Positions 47,346 through 58,804 of a stretch of 64,000 bases of DNA are shown here, piece after piece. Origin of the DNA: Flaccisagitta enflata. Lineage: Eukaryota > Chaetognatha > Sagittoidea > Aphragmophora. The notes beneath the pieces are model-generated. The model saw only the letters and a program-made list of their open reading frames with translations, searched no databases and was not told where the DNA came from. The position numbers and the translations under genes are program-made. The DNA is taken from NCBI GenBank assembly GCA_965153355.1, contig OZ231126.1, forward strand, positions 48,732,001 to 48,796,000, given 5' to 3'. The number at the start of each line of letters is the position of its first letter. The stretch's first letter is position 1.

Positions 47346-47785
47346 TTAATGTTGAAGATACCAAAAGGTCACATTAAGAACTTTATCCAGTGTTGAGTCA
47401 GAGAGACAATTTTTTGGCTAAGTCGGTTTTTGATTTTTTGCATAGTTTATATTTTAGATTCAAAGCTGTTAAAAATGCTCATTAAACAATATTAACCGTC
47501 ATAGGTTACCTTTTATGAACTGAATACATATATGGTGAAAATGATAAAGGAAACAAAAAAATGTTCACTGGGTTTAAGATATCACATCTAGAACCATTTT
47601 TCAGATTGTTGTCCCTATTAGCCCCTGCTGTCCTGATTAGCCCCGTGTGACGGTACTGTAAAAGGTCACTTGCAATGGGGATCCGCCTTTCTAGGTATTC
47701 TCGTCAAAGATTCTCAAAAAACGCAACTTAAACACAGAACCCCGATTGATCGCGCAATATCAGACTTAGTCTCGTGATTCGACGA

Positions 47786-47798
47786 GAAGAATCTCGAA
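47786..47798 (+). promoter_or_regulatory. Candidate heat-shock element upstream of ZFAND2
   Basis: GAAGAATCTCGAA has three alternating 5-base units (GAA-nn-ATC-nn-GAA) with one mismatch to GAAnnTTCnnGAA. It lies about 400 bases before the start codon. Family members are heat- and arsenite-inducible. One imperfect match can occur by chance. Confidence 0.25.
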
Positions 47799-47965
47799 AC
47801 AACCGTGTGTATTCTCAGTAAAAGAAGAGAATCTTTCTAGAGGATCAACTAGTAAGATCTTAAACATTTCCCTCGCAAGAGAGCAAGCTTTCTCGTCCGA
47901 AGGCGCATAAAATTGAAGCGCGTACGTCATTCTGCAACTTCATAACGAGAAACGCAATCTTGTAC

Positions 47966-48240
47966 ATATATGCTCTTTAATAAATCCAAACGACCATCTC
48001 GATTTTTTCAACAACTCAGGCAAAAAAAATCTAATACGAGAATATGGAGCTACCACACATTGGTTTGCGATGCATCATCCCGACTGGTTGCAATGGCAAA
48101 CATACTTGTAACTGAAACGCAACCTTGGACTCTTTAATAAATCCAAACGACCATCTCGATTTTTTCAACAACTCAGGCAAAAAAAATCTAATACGAGAAT
48201 ATGGAGCTACCACACATTGGTTTGCGATGCATCATCCCGG
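47966..48240 (+). repeat. Tandem duplication of the ZFAND2 5' end (157-bp offset)
   Basis: CTCTTTAATAAATCCAAACG...CTAATACGAGAATATGGAGC and the first 13 codons occur twice, at about 47970-48082 and 48129-48239. The upstream ATG (48044) gives a 23-codon frame that repeats the first 13 residues and stops. The downstream ATG (48201) opens the full gene. Confidence 0.9.
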
Positions 48241-49233
48241 AATGCAAACAACTGGACTTTCTACCAATCAAATGCGACGCCTGCAATGGCATTTTCTGTG
48301 CCGAACATTATAAATACTCACAACACAACTGCGCAGAAGCGAGAGAAAGGAACAACGTAGTTCCGGTCTGCGAAAAATGTCAAACTTTAGTACCGCCTAA
48401 AAATCTTTCAGCAGATGACGCCATGAAATTACATCTTTTGAATCATTGCTCTCCTTACAAAAAAGAAAGAATCTACACAAACAGGTTTGCACACCGAAGG
48501 TAGACAATTTCGGACGTAACTCATCCGGGCTTGATCTTTTCACTTCCCAGCAAAAAGCTTCAGTAGGCACTTCTTTTGAACTTCAATTACATCCGTTTTT
48601 GGAATTCAATTACATCCGTTTTTTTTCCAAGGTGTAACAAAAACGACTGCAAACGCAAGGAGTTGATTCCCTTCCGCTGCGACTGCTGCCAAATGAGTTA
48701 CTGCATCAAGCACCGTCACACTTCCGATCACGACTGCCGCGCTAAGGCAGCATCTCAAACAATGTCGAGCCAATTGTGCGCGAGGGCGGCGGAGACGCGC
48801 ATCCAGTCCATCACAACCAAGAAAGATACTAAGACTACGCCAGCCACTACATGCGGCGCTCAACAGAGAGCACAGAGGTGAGAAAAATCACTTCAGACTA
48901 ATAAACTTTAAAAAACTTTGAAAAACAAACTTTAAAACAAACTTTAAAATACACAATGATTCCATTATGGCAGCGGTAGAAATGAGCTACACTATACTAA
49001 GCCTACTAAACTGTCGAGACCAAACATACTAAACTTTCGAATTAAAGTTCTTTCTCAATGAAATTCTTTCGTACACCTTTCTTGACAGAGCTGGCGCTGA
49101 ATTCGTGCAGACGACCAACGCGAATCTGAGCGAAGATCAGGCTTTGGCCTTGGCCCTTGCGCAGTCAGAGTTTGAGGCCAAAAAACGAGAGGAAGAAAGT
49201 CGAAATCGGGTCGTCGACGCCGCGGCCTCTTGA
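48201..49233 (+). CDS. ZFAND2: AN1-type zinc finger protein 2 (ZFAND2/AIRAP-like), complete, three exons
   Basis: Exons 48201-48484, 48632-48877 and 49089-49233 (TGA) join with GT-AG introns in phases 2 and 2 to give 224 residues. The first AN1 finger spans residues 10-44 (CIIPEC, C25, C28, C33, H36, H42, C44). The second spans 96-130 (CNKNDC, RCDCC, C119, H122/H124, H128, C130), with the family phrase FCIKHRH-like YCIKHRHTSDHDC. A Ser/Thr/Ala linker follows, then one ubiquitin-interacting-motif-like helix, SEDQALALALAQSEFE, at 191-206. Relatives bind the proteasome/p97 system and help clear misfolded proteins. Vertebrate ZFAND2B has a C-terminal prenylation motif; this protein ends VVDAAAS and lacks it. 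An AATAAA lies at 49375. A duplicated 5' copy upstream could act as a short upstream reading frame. Confidence 0.93.
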
Positions 49234-49374
49234 GCGAAAATCCTCAATTTGGTCAACTTGGGCCATATTTACAGTTGCTCCTTGATCCCATATTTTTCCT
49301 CTCGTTTTGTCGACCTGAAAACTGCGGTCGTTGTACATACAAATCTCAGACCTGATGTAAAACAAATTCATGTC

Positions 49375-49380
49375 AATAAA
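49375..49380 (+). terminator. Candidate polyadenylation signal of ZFAND2
   Basis: AATAAA, 142 bases after the stop codon, followed by T-rich sequence. Confidence 0.5.
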
Positions 49381-49584
49381 TCGTTGAAGTTGTGACAGTT
49401 TCGCCATCATTCAAGTTTTGTTTTCTTATAATTTGTAGAATCTTGAGTCAGCACCAGATCAGTTATGGTTCATCTTTTGGACGTTTGCGACATTTTTTAT
49501 TCCTATCGGATGAAAAAAAAAAAATACAACAAGTGAGTTAAGGAAATCTGGAGTGATGCAGCCCGCGACAAACTTTCAAATTAC

Positions 49585-50465
49585 AGTGGAGACTCCCTTT
49601 AAGGGATTTTTGGGGACTCACTATTTCGGTCTCTTAAATCCGCAATCTCTTAAATTGAATTCGTAGTTCTACTGAGGATTGTTTTAACTTTATACCTTAC
49701 ATCTGTCGCATAATTATCGTCACAACATGAAAAGAGGAAAAACTGTCTAAGATTTTGTCCAAAAGTCTTGAAATTTTTACTGAAGATAGCTAAATACTTA
49801 TTATCAAGTGGGCTAGAAGCAGAAAGAGATTTGTGCTCATGCAGGTGCAGTAAAGGGTATCAATGAGAAAAACCCCTAACAATATTTTACACATTTTCAT
49901 CCACTTTTTTATTATCTTTTTTTAGCTTTTTCAAAGGATTTGCAGAAAATTGGTGACGGTTAGAAAGATCTTGAAAAGATCTTTAAAATGGGACCAATCT
50001 GGCATTTATAGCTTCATCCGTTTAAGAGAAACAAGCAAAACAAGGTTGACTGTCTAAAAAATGGGAAAATTCTATGACCTGTACCCCATGAAGGTCAAAC
50101 GCAGTTTTACGCAAAGTCTGGCCTCAGGAACATATGAAAACTGGTGAATTCTCTCTATCATACCAATATGCTATATAAAGCTGCAAAACATCTATCAGCA
50201 CTGTTGATATCAACCCCAAATTGGTGAAAACATATGTGTGTGACGATAATTATGAGACAGATGTTATGAATAGATGAAGACAAAATTCATAGTTTAACTA
50301 TGTATCTAATATATCTATGCTTAGTATATTCATCAACACTGAATTATTTATTAGCAGGAAATTCATAACATCATTTTCTGAGAATTTTTGTGGAAAACCA
50401 TCTGAAAATGCTAACTCCGTCTCATGGGGCTAATAGGCACAACAGGGGCAAATAGGGATAACAAT
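49585..50465. other. Non-coding interval with mariner-like end
   Basis: ACAGTGGAGACTCCCTTTAA at 49585 resembles the inverted end GGGATTCCACTGTATC at 59407-59422 and CAGTGGAACCTCGC at 33130. These look like old Tc1/mariner-type termini. No ORF. Confidence 0.4.
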
Positions 50466-50499
50466 GTAAACAAGACGGTGCGCCGGGCGTTATTATTTC

Positions 50500-50690
50500 T
50501 TAGACCTATCCCTAGCTCCATCAGACCTATCCCTAGCTCCATCAGACCTATCCCTAGCTCCATCAGACCTATCCCTAGCTCTATCAGACCTATCCTGAGC
50601 TCTATCAGACCTATCCTGAGCTCTATCAGGCCTATCCCGAGCTCTATCAGACCTATTCCGAGCTCTATCAGACCTTCCCCCCCACACCTA
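50500..50690. repeat. 21-bp minisatellite, inverted again at 52865-53040
   Basis: About nine units of AGACCTATCCCTAGCTCCATC with GAGCTCTATC variants. The reverse array (TGATAGAGCTCTGGATAGGTC) is in the other arm. Confidence 0.9.
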
Positions 50691-51381
50691 TCCGACCTAT
50701 CACCAGCTCGATCAGACCTCAGAATGAAATGACGAGTATCATCAATGATGAGTGAAATGAGTTTTCAAATGATTTCAAACATATTCAGCGATTTTTCATT
50801 CAAGTGGGACCGACCAATGGACAGACAGACAGAACCTCTTATAGAGGTGCTATAGCGCATCTGGAAATCAGACTAGCATATTTCCAGTGATTTTTGCTTC
50901 TTTTTGAGATTTTCAACTCTAGCGTGATTGACCAACCAACCAACCGACAGACAGAGCTAGTTATGGAGGTGCTATGGCGCACCTAAAAATGGTTCCTAAT
51001 GTGATATCTTTTAACCCAGTCAACTTTTTAGGTGCACCATAGCACCTCTATAACTAGCTCTGTCTGTGGGTTGGTTGGTCTGTCACACTTGAGTTGAAAA
51101 TCTAAAAAAGAAGGAAAAATCATTGGAAATGATTCAGAAACATGCTAGGATGATTCCTAGATGCGCCATAGCACCTCTATAAGAGATTCTGTCCATCTGT
51201 CCATCCATCGGTCACGCTCAATGAAAAATCGCTGAAAATGATTGATATCATTTGAAAACTCATTTCGTTCGTCATTGATGATACTCGTCATTTCATTCAC
51301 TGAAATAATCAGCCACAGTTAGGATCGAGCTGGGGATAGGTTGGATAGGTCTTGTGATAGGTCGGATAGGTGTGGGGATAG

Positions 51382-52857
51382 CAGGGTTGTTAAAAAATCC
51401 AATATTTTTGAAAAAAATCCATTTGGATTTATCTGGATAAAATCATGGATTTTTTTCAAATTATGGATTTTTTCAAAAATGCGCCATACGATGTGATTAA
51501 CTACTGGTTATAAAGTTGATATAGGGCATACGATAATTAAATGTGATAAATAACAGATAAATGATTAATAAAATGAATAAAGATTACAGTTCATGGATTA
51601 ACAGGGTGAGCAAAAAATCTTGTACGTACCAGCCATCAAATCTAAAGAAAAGACACCTAGATTTGGAGAAATTCTGACTAGTTCATGTTCAAAATTAAAA
51701 CTAGGTTAATTTTCAACCTTCAGATAAGGAAAAATGATGAATGGTAGAAACCAGAATATGTTTTAGACCAACAGGAACGTTAAAGAAAGTCGCAAAAGAT
51801 TTTTAGTTGCGGACACGCAACTCTATAAGAGGCTTTGTCCGTCCGTCGGTCGGTCGGTTGGTTGGTCCGTCACGCTCGAGTTGAAAAGTGGGAAAACGCG
51901 CATTTCCGCTCCTGCCAACCCGTCCGCAACTGATGGTCGTGTATCCGGCCTTGTTTTGGTAAAAAACCTTTCATCTTTTGTCAAAAATTTGATCGATGTA
52001 TCACTTTCGTTGACTGAAACCCCTCCTAGATGAAACCCCTCCTAGATGACCTAACTCCCCTTGATACATTCATTGTCAAACAGAGTAAGTTGCAAAAACC
52101 TTCATTTTTGAATTAACACAGTTCTGCAAATAAAATCCTGTTAAAATCTGATTTCCTGTTTTTTCTTAAGTATGTGTCATGGCCATGCATGGAAATTTTA
52201 TCAGCTGTTCTTAGTTTCTACTTTTTGTATGACTGAGATACTCTGGTTCAAATTTTAGCTCATAACTCGCATAACAAGTATGGTTTTCATGCTATAGAGC
52301 AAGTACAAAATTGAAGGTGCTTGAGGCGGTGAGCAGGTAAAGATTTCCCAGAAACGAATGCCATCTTATGTTCAGAGACAGAACAAAATCTGTGAAAAAA
52401 CATAATTTTGTTTTAATGAGAACTTGAAATCATTCAAAATCAATCTTTCAAAGTTCAGTCATTTTATGCAAAAAAATGCAGATTTTTTTGAAGAAACCAG
52501 ATTTTTTCTTGAAAAATGTAATTCATTGAATGGATTGCTAACTTTCAACTGTATCATTGATTCAATCGCAGAGTTGGAGGTGCCTGAGGTCATTAGGAGG
52601 TGAAAATTTCTCAGAAACAAAAGCCCTCTTATATTCAGAGACAGAACAAAATCGGTGAGAAAACAAAAGTTTGTCTCATTTAGGACTTAAAATCATTTAA
52701 AAAGATTTTCCTTCAAAGTTTGGTCATTTTTGCAGAAAATTTGAAAAAATTTAAAAAAAAATCAAGATTTGTCAAAATTTTTTTGAAAAAAACCCATCTT
52801 CTCCATTTGGATTAATCCAGATTTTTTCTAATAGATTAATCCACCCTTCCAACCCTG
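51382..52857. mobile_element. hAT-like nonautonomous element with exact 8-bp target duplication
   Basis: Ends CAGGGTTGTTAAAAAATCC and CACCCTTCCAACCCTG are flanked on both sides by GGGGATAG. The 8-bp duplication and CAGGGTTG terminus are hAT features. No transposase frame. It contains a family B Helentron-like element and sequence related to 46776-47345. Confidence 0.88.
51801..51957 (-). mobile_element. Helentron-like element, family B
   Basis: Hairpin AGTTGCGGACACGCAACT, GTCGGTCGGTCGGTTGGTTG tract, GTCCGCAACTGATGG and GTATCCGGCCTTGTT. Comparison with the related sequence near 46960 suggests insertion into a T-rich run, as expected for Helentrons. Confidence 0.82.
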
Positions 52858-53077
52858 GGGGATAGGTCTGATAGAGCTCGGCATAGGTGTGATAGAGCTC
52901 TGGATAGGTCTGATAGAGCTCTGGATAGGTCTGATAGAGCTCTGGATAGGTCTGATAGAGCTCTGGATAGGTCTGATAGAGCTAGGGATAGGTCTGATAG
53001 AGGTAGGGATAGGTCTGATGGAGCTAGGGATAGGTCTAAGAATTATAAACGCCCGGCGCACCGTCTTGGCCCATGTA

Positions 53078-53550
53078 CAGTAGATCTCGTCTAGACTTGC
53101 GATAATGGGGGCAAGCATTATCAGAAAACAAATAAAGCCAGAGGAGTGATATTTTAAACATAGACTAATAACAGGATGCTTTATTGCCCATGATGGCTGG
53201 TTGCCATGGAAACACATTTCCATGTGTTCTCGCTAAAGAATCAATATTTTGAGAGATTTTTAAAGGGAACATTGTTTAAAATACAATTTGCTATAAATTT
53301 TCCACAGTATGTTCTGTAAGAATGTCGCTCGTTTAGTGGTTGCTAGGGGTTCTCATACATGGTTACTCTCCCTAGCAACGGCCAAACGAGCGACATTTTT
53401 ACAAAACATACTGTGGGAAAGTTGTAGCAAATTTTATTTCAAGCAATGTTCCCTAAAAAAATCTCTCAAAATATTGATACTTTAGCGAGAATACATGAAA
53501 ATGTGTTTCCATGACAACCAGCTATCATGGGGAATTAAGCATCCTTTGAT
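53078..53550. mobile_element. Foldback MITE, CAGTAGATCTCGTCTAGACT family (right end truncated)
   Basis: Begins TACAGTAGATCTCGTCTAGA, 8 bases after the foldback element ends. It is collinear with 35137-35600, including the GTCGCTCGTTTAG arms. Homology stops near 53550. Confidence 0.85.
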
Positions 53551-55307
53551 TCACAATGTAAAGATCAGTGGACTTGCACTTTGAGTGGGTGAAATAAAAA
53601 AGTTCACGTAGAGGAACAGTTTTTTTTAAAGAAAACTAGACCCTTGACCGCATCAGACAGCACTTTTTTTTTACCTTATTCTTCGCAAATTACTACATAA
53701 AAAAAAATAAGAAGCCAAATATGTAAAATATGAAGGTTGGCAGTTGAAACTGCTCAAAACGCCGATTGTTTAAGCAAAACATGGCGTTCTTTACCATTTT
53801 AGAAAGCCAGAACACAGATGATCACGTTGCTGCAATCAGAGTTCAAAAAAAATATCATTTAGTACATTTTTAGCCTATTTGAAATACGTCTCTCTCTTTT
53901 TTGCAGGAAATTCGAATCTCCACTTTTTAAAGAATAGTTTCCACAGAGAAAACGCTTTGTTTGGCCCGGGGTGCCGATTCTGTAAAGCTGCCGCGTAGCA
54001 AGTAAATTCGAAGCAAGGCTGCCGCATTTTCTTTACCATTGATACCTCTGTTTTCTTGCAAAACTAACCCATTGAAGCTTACTTGATATTTGTTTTACTT
54101 ATTTACAATGTTAAGAACAGGTTTCACTCCATATAAATCAGGTTTTCATTTCAATTTAAGGCAAAAATGTCTTTTGCTTCTCATCTTTCTCATTCTTATA
54201 TCCTCATTTCCCCAACATCTGCCGCAACTGCCGCAGGTTAAATTTTTTGTCAGGGGGTTAAGGTGATTTTTTTGCTTTTTTCTTCCGTCTAAGGTACTGA
54301 TTAAGCCATGAAGTGGTTTCATGTAGTCGAAACAATTCACCAAGTCCGTATTTGAGTGTATGCATAAAAATTTTCTTAAAAAATCGCATTTTTTTCTTTA
54401 TTTTAGTCCAAAATAATGTTAAATTATTGCTAAAAAATGTGTACAAATATGTAACACATAGAAATGAATAAATTTCTAGCCTATCTAGCTTCCAACAGAT
54501 CAAAGAAGGCGTCTTACTATCTCTGTTGGTCTCTGAGAGAAAAATGAAAAAAAAATTATAGCGACATCTTCATTTTTGCTTGAGATATTCTTCTTGAAAG
54601 TTGGTCGTATCAACTACGCCATACAAGCTTTAATTGAGTCAACTCGATGCAACCAACTTTTTTTTTCTTCTGGGTATCATTTAGTGATTTAAAGCCGTTT
54701 TTCAAATGCGCTCCCTGGACCTGTGCCTTAGTGAGCAAAAACAACCGTTGATTTTGTCGCAACCTTCGCAAAACTCATTTTTTCTCTCGCTTCAAGACGG
54801 ACCCTATTTCCGCTTATTTTAAGACGTCGTGTTCCATTTTGTCACATGAGTCAATATCGTGTCATATTCTGTGGTTAAGCATTCAAAGTTGATTTTTTCC
54901 TTTCATATACCTCGATTAGTAAGTTTTCTACACTGCGAAAAGAGAAAACAGAATCATTGAATCATATAGTATCGAGAGGGCCACGTAGAACAATGCCCCT
55001 ATTTCCGTTTTTTTTAAGACGATCGGCTGAAAATAAGCGTGAAAGGCCCATAGCTTCTGTATCATACTTTAACTATATTTCAAGTGTTCTGAGGAATGGA
55101 AATGTGTGCTAATGATGAGGAAACATTAGTAGATGCTTCCAATTAGTTGTTTTATCCTAAACTCGTCATCGCCGTCGTCGTCGTTGTCATCGTCGTCATC
55201 GTCATTGTCGGAATGTAAAAGAGTGGGATAACTTTGGAAGTACAAGAGTAAGGACCATGAATTTTTGCATGTAGGCTCCCTCAGATGTTATGTTATTACC
55301 GTTGGGC
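53551..55307. other. Non-coding interval
   Basis: No supported gene. Contains a duplicated phrase CCCTATTTCCG...TTTTAAGACG (54800, 54990) and a short (GTC/ATC)n tract at 55166-55213. Confidence 0.4.
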
Positions 55308-55510
55308 TTTTTAGTTGCGCATACCCAACTCTATAAGAGGCTTTGTCCGTCCGTCCGTCTGTAATGCACGAGTCAATAAGTGGAAAAACGAGCGTTTTAC
55401 ATGCTTTTTTTGGCTACGTGTGTTGGTGGGGTGGCATGGGGTGTGGACGGGGTTGGATGCCCCAGCCCACCCGTCCGCAACGATATTGTGACCCCCTCGT
55501 CACTTGTTTT
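55308..55510 (-). mobile_element. Helentron-like element, family B (variant 5' end)
   Basis: Hairpin end TAGTTGCGCATACCCAACT, GTCCGTCCGTCCGTCTG tract, CCACCCGTCCGCAACGATAT and the GTGACCCCCTCGTCACTTGT terminus, as in 9458 and 37454. Confidence 0.75.
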
Positions 55511-55715
55511 GAGGATTAGAGCAGTTCAAATTAGCCCAATTGGCCCAATACTGGCCTACATTGGCATAAATTATTGAAAAAAAACCCTATGATTTAAGCA
55601 TTATCCGACTTTTTAGCATGAAACTTCTTACGGATCCTTATGAAGTTAATATTGAATAAATGCACTAATATCACGAGTTTCTTTTCCGTTGATGAGCCTA
55701 ACTTTTTAAGAGTGA

Positions 55716-56138
55716 TTATAAGTTTTGATAATTTCTCCGAAATTTGAAAAAAAAGTGCTTTTTCTTAAAAATAATCTTATTATTTTGGCATGATCCACCT
55801 CTTTTTTGCTGTGTCCGGCGCAAGAGAAATGGATGCCTACGCAAGGACAATTTGGGCATGATGACAGAGGTTTCATGGGAAACGCAGAGGTGCCGTCTGG
55901 ACTCAGCAATGGGACCCATGACTTTTCGGGAGCAAAACTGTTGGGCGCATCTGTCTGAAGCAAGAGTAAACTTCCCGAAAGTGAGATTCAACTTTTGATG
56001 AAGCCACTTAACAATTTTCTGGAGGCAATGTGAGGACATGTAATTGTCCTGCTCTGCCCTCTCGCTGAAATAACAGAAATAGAACTTCACTTTCCTGAAG
56101 CCCTCTTCCTCTTCCTCTTCCTCCAGTGAGAGCTCCAA
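55716..56138 (-). pseudogene. Frameshifted fragment of a transposon-like ORF
   Basis: A 140-codon minus frame reads an acidic start, then KIVKWLHQKLNLTFGKF and TLASDRCAQQFCSRKVMG. A second frame, 55963-55706, continues with GIHFSCAGHSKKEVDHA. The order 'SDxCAxQFxSR' then 'HFxxxGHxKGxxDxxGG' is seen in a widespread family of transposon-derived DDE-like proteins with uncharacterised names. Here the two parts sit in different frames, which implies a decayed copy. Identification is by memory of motif style only. Confidence 0.35.
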
Positions 56139-56484
56139 AGGCTCTCATCCTTTATTAAAGTAGGGTTGAATAGTAATGTTGTCCAACTTTCATAAATGCG
56201 TAACAGTAGGCGACTGATGTAAAAATGGTCTTTTGGAAGCTGTCATTAGTTTAAAATATCGCTAATTGTATGAAACATATTTGTTGCATGAAAATTGGAC
56301 GTTTTTTGCACTGAAATATGTAGACTATCGCGACTTTTTACGAAATTTCTACTGAAATGTCTCAAATTCGATTTTAGAAGATGATTTCAGAAAACAACGG
56401 TTGCCGGTAGGACAAGATATTCTTGACACAAACGTGAATAGTGGAAAAAGCATTTTATATCCCTGTTATTACTCATTTTGAGAT

Positions 56485-56560
56485 TCGTCCGTGAGAAACG
56501 CATCTCTACAAGAGGGTCTGTCCGTCCGTCCATCGCTGCATCGGTTTTCCGTCCGTGGAT
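56485..56560 (-). mobile_element. Degenerate Helentron-like hairpin end
   Basis: CTCTACAAGAGGGTCTGTCCGTCCGTCC-type sequence as in family B, with a decayed stem. Confidence 0.35.
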
Positions 56561-56643
56561 CTGTTGCGCCTGTTCTCAAACTGCATTTCTTGGCACACAT
56601 GAAATGTAAAGCTCTCTCTCCTGCTTTCTCGCTTTCTTGCTCC

Positions 56644-56647
<4 letters not shown>

Positions 56648-56701
<54 letters not shown>
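56648..56701. repeat. (CT)n microsatellite
   Basis: Pure CT run followed by TCATCATTGTC repeats. Confidence 0.95.
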
Positions 56702-56704
<3 letters not shown>

Positions 56705-56917
56705 ATCATTTTCATCATTGTCGTCTTTGTCATCATCGTCATTGTGTCCTTTTGAGATTCACTACACGCATCGTTACCCGGTCTGGCTTGGTCATTTTAA
56801 TTTTTTTTTTCTTTTCAGAATTTCATTCTAATTAGGGGTTAAAAATGTCATTTTTCAATTTTGTATGGAATCTATGGACGCTGATCAGACGAATTTGATG
56901 TTTGAGTAAAGTTCATA

Positions 56918-57405
56918 ATCAATCGAGTGAATGAATGAAAATAAATGAGTGAATGAGTAATGAGTTAATGAATGAACAAATGAATGAGAAAATAAAGTCT
57001 TTAAAAAGCTGGATGTATGAGCGAGTGAATGAATATATGAACGAGTGAATGAATATATGAACGAGTAAATTAAAATGAACGAGTGAATGAATATCCAAAC
57101 AAGTGAATGAATGTACGAACAACTGAATGAATGTATGAACAAGTGAATGAATGTATGAACAAGTGAATGAATGAACGAATGAACGAGAGGTGAATGAACT
57201 GAATGAATGAACAAGTAAATGTATGAAATAGTGAATGAATGAACTTATGAATGAAAAAACGAATGATTGAATGAAAAAACGATTGAATGGATGAACGAGT
57301 GAATGAATGAACGAGTGAATGAATGAACAAGTGAATGAATGAACGCGTGAATGAATGAATAAACTGAATAAATGAACAACTGAATGAATGAATGAATTAA
57401 TGACA
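56918..57405. repeat. (TGAA)n-type degenerate microsatellite
   Basis: About 490 bases of GAATGAATGAACGAGTGAAT-like tetranucleotide repeat. Minus-strand His/Ser/Phe-rich frames across it are artefacts. Confidence 0.9.
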
Positions 57406-57445
57406 AATGAAAAAAAAAATGTTGGAATGACATTCTGGTATCAGC

Positions 57446-58012
57446 AGCCGCGCACTCTCGTGCGCTGACCTGATTTGCATAATTAAGTGATTGCTGTGCT
57501 ACACTTCATTAAGCGCCATCAACACCCAAACCCTTAAAGTTAATGTTGATTTACATGGCGAAACCTTAGAGAGTCTTAACCACGTTTAAAGTCACGAGGA
57601 CGCCTGTTCGACAAAAAATCCGTAGTTTTGAGCGGTCTCAACATTTGTAAGACGGACAGACTAACCGACCAATGTACTGATATGACCTCTTATAGATGTA
57701 TGAGGAGGCACATAGGCTCTTAACTAAAACAAAACCCTCCATGGCTAAGAATGGAGAGATTCTGCTTTGCGTAGAAATTAACCTACGCTCATTTTCCTGA
57801 TTAGCATAATTACATAAGATCTTGCATTTGCTGACGAGCTACGGTTTAGCCATGTAAATCAATATGACCTTTGGGGTGTTGATGGGGGTTGGACGCCCCT
57901 GCCCACCCGTCAGAAATGACATTTTGATTTGAGCACTCTCATGCGCTAACCTGATTTGCATAATTAAGTGAAAACTTGCATTTGCCGGCGTGCTACACTT
58001 CATTAAGCGCCA
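57446..58012 (+). repeat. Direct repeat of about 75 bp, 486 bp apart
   Basis: ACTCTCGTGCGCTGACCTGA, TTTGCATAATTAAGTG and GCTACACTTCATTAAGCGCC occur at 57446-57519 and 57932-58012. A weaker third copy is at 57797-57870. Helentron-like core phrases lie between (GCCCCTGCCCACCCGTC at 57894). Confidence 0.7.
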
Positions 58013-58725
58013 ATATCCCGAGGAATGACTTAAGGTGGTTTCTAGGGAAGGTTATGACGAGTTTCAATCAGTTATGAAAGATGAAAATTTTTCCTGTCAT
58101 CTGACCGCCTGAAAAAAGATTCTACCCGCACTTGGTGGCTGTCCTGCCGCGTAGCATTGCTACCCTGCTACCCTGAATCGGCATCCCGGTGTTTGGCAAA
58201 GCTGAAACTCTCTCAAAATAAGGTTCTGACCATGGCCTTTCAGCTCGTGTATAAATCAAAGCAGGTTTTGTTTCCGCAAAACTGTAGTAGTATGTAAAAG
58301 TTAAGCTATCAATTTTGTAGTGCTGCTCTCTCTTTTCTTTCTGCTTTGTCATTGGTGCTTTGAAAACTGTTCTGTTTTCTGATTGGTTGAATTTGCCATT
58401 CTTCCTTTCTAAGCAGTTTGCTTCAACCAATCAGATAAGCATTTTCATATTTTCATATTTTCTTGCCAATGAGAAGGCAGGAAAGAAGAAAAACAGATGA
58501 ACAGAAGGCCTTGGGGATGAGCAGGCAAATCAATGTTTTTAAAAGTTTTTTAATCGTTATTTTCTGATACTATCCCTCGAACAAATAACTTGAAAAGCAC
58601 AAACTAACCTCTTTATGCTATTACCTTCCATTTAAAAAAAAAATTGTGTTAATACTCGCCTCCATTCAAATTCTATCAAAAGTCTAAGAAAACTAAAAGC
58701 AACTTTAAAATGTGTGATTAGTCTA

Positions 58726-58804
58726 TGATCCAAATATCGCTCCCCTGCCTTCATTTGTCTTTCCACAATGCTTGCCCCTGTTATCTCAAGTCTAGACGAG
58801 ATCT
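58726..58804. mobile_element. Fragment of CAGTAGATCTCGTCTAGACT MITE (right end)
   Basis: GATCCAAATATCGCTCCCCT through CTCAAGTCTAGACGAGATCT matches 35615-35690. The last bases and the rest of the element are missing. Confidence 0.75.

Larger units (their letters stand above)
50471..53068. mobile_element. Foldback element split by a hAT-like insertion
   Basis: CAAGACGGTGCGCCGGGCGT at 50471 is inverted at 53049-53068. From each end the arms contain a 21-bp array (AGACCTATCCCTAGCTCCATC / its reverse), then matching unique sequence meeting near 51012. The hAT-like element 51382-52857 interrupts the right arm. Without it the element is about 1.1 kb. The centre includes family C-like hairpins (GGTGCACCATAGCACC). 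Confidence 0.8.

Noticed and set aside
56885-57433. Minus-strand His/Ser/Phe/Ile-rich frames
   Set aside because: Translation of the degenerate (TGAA)n tract.
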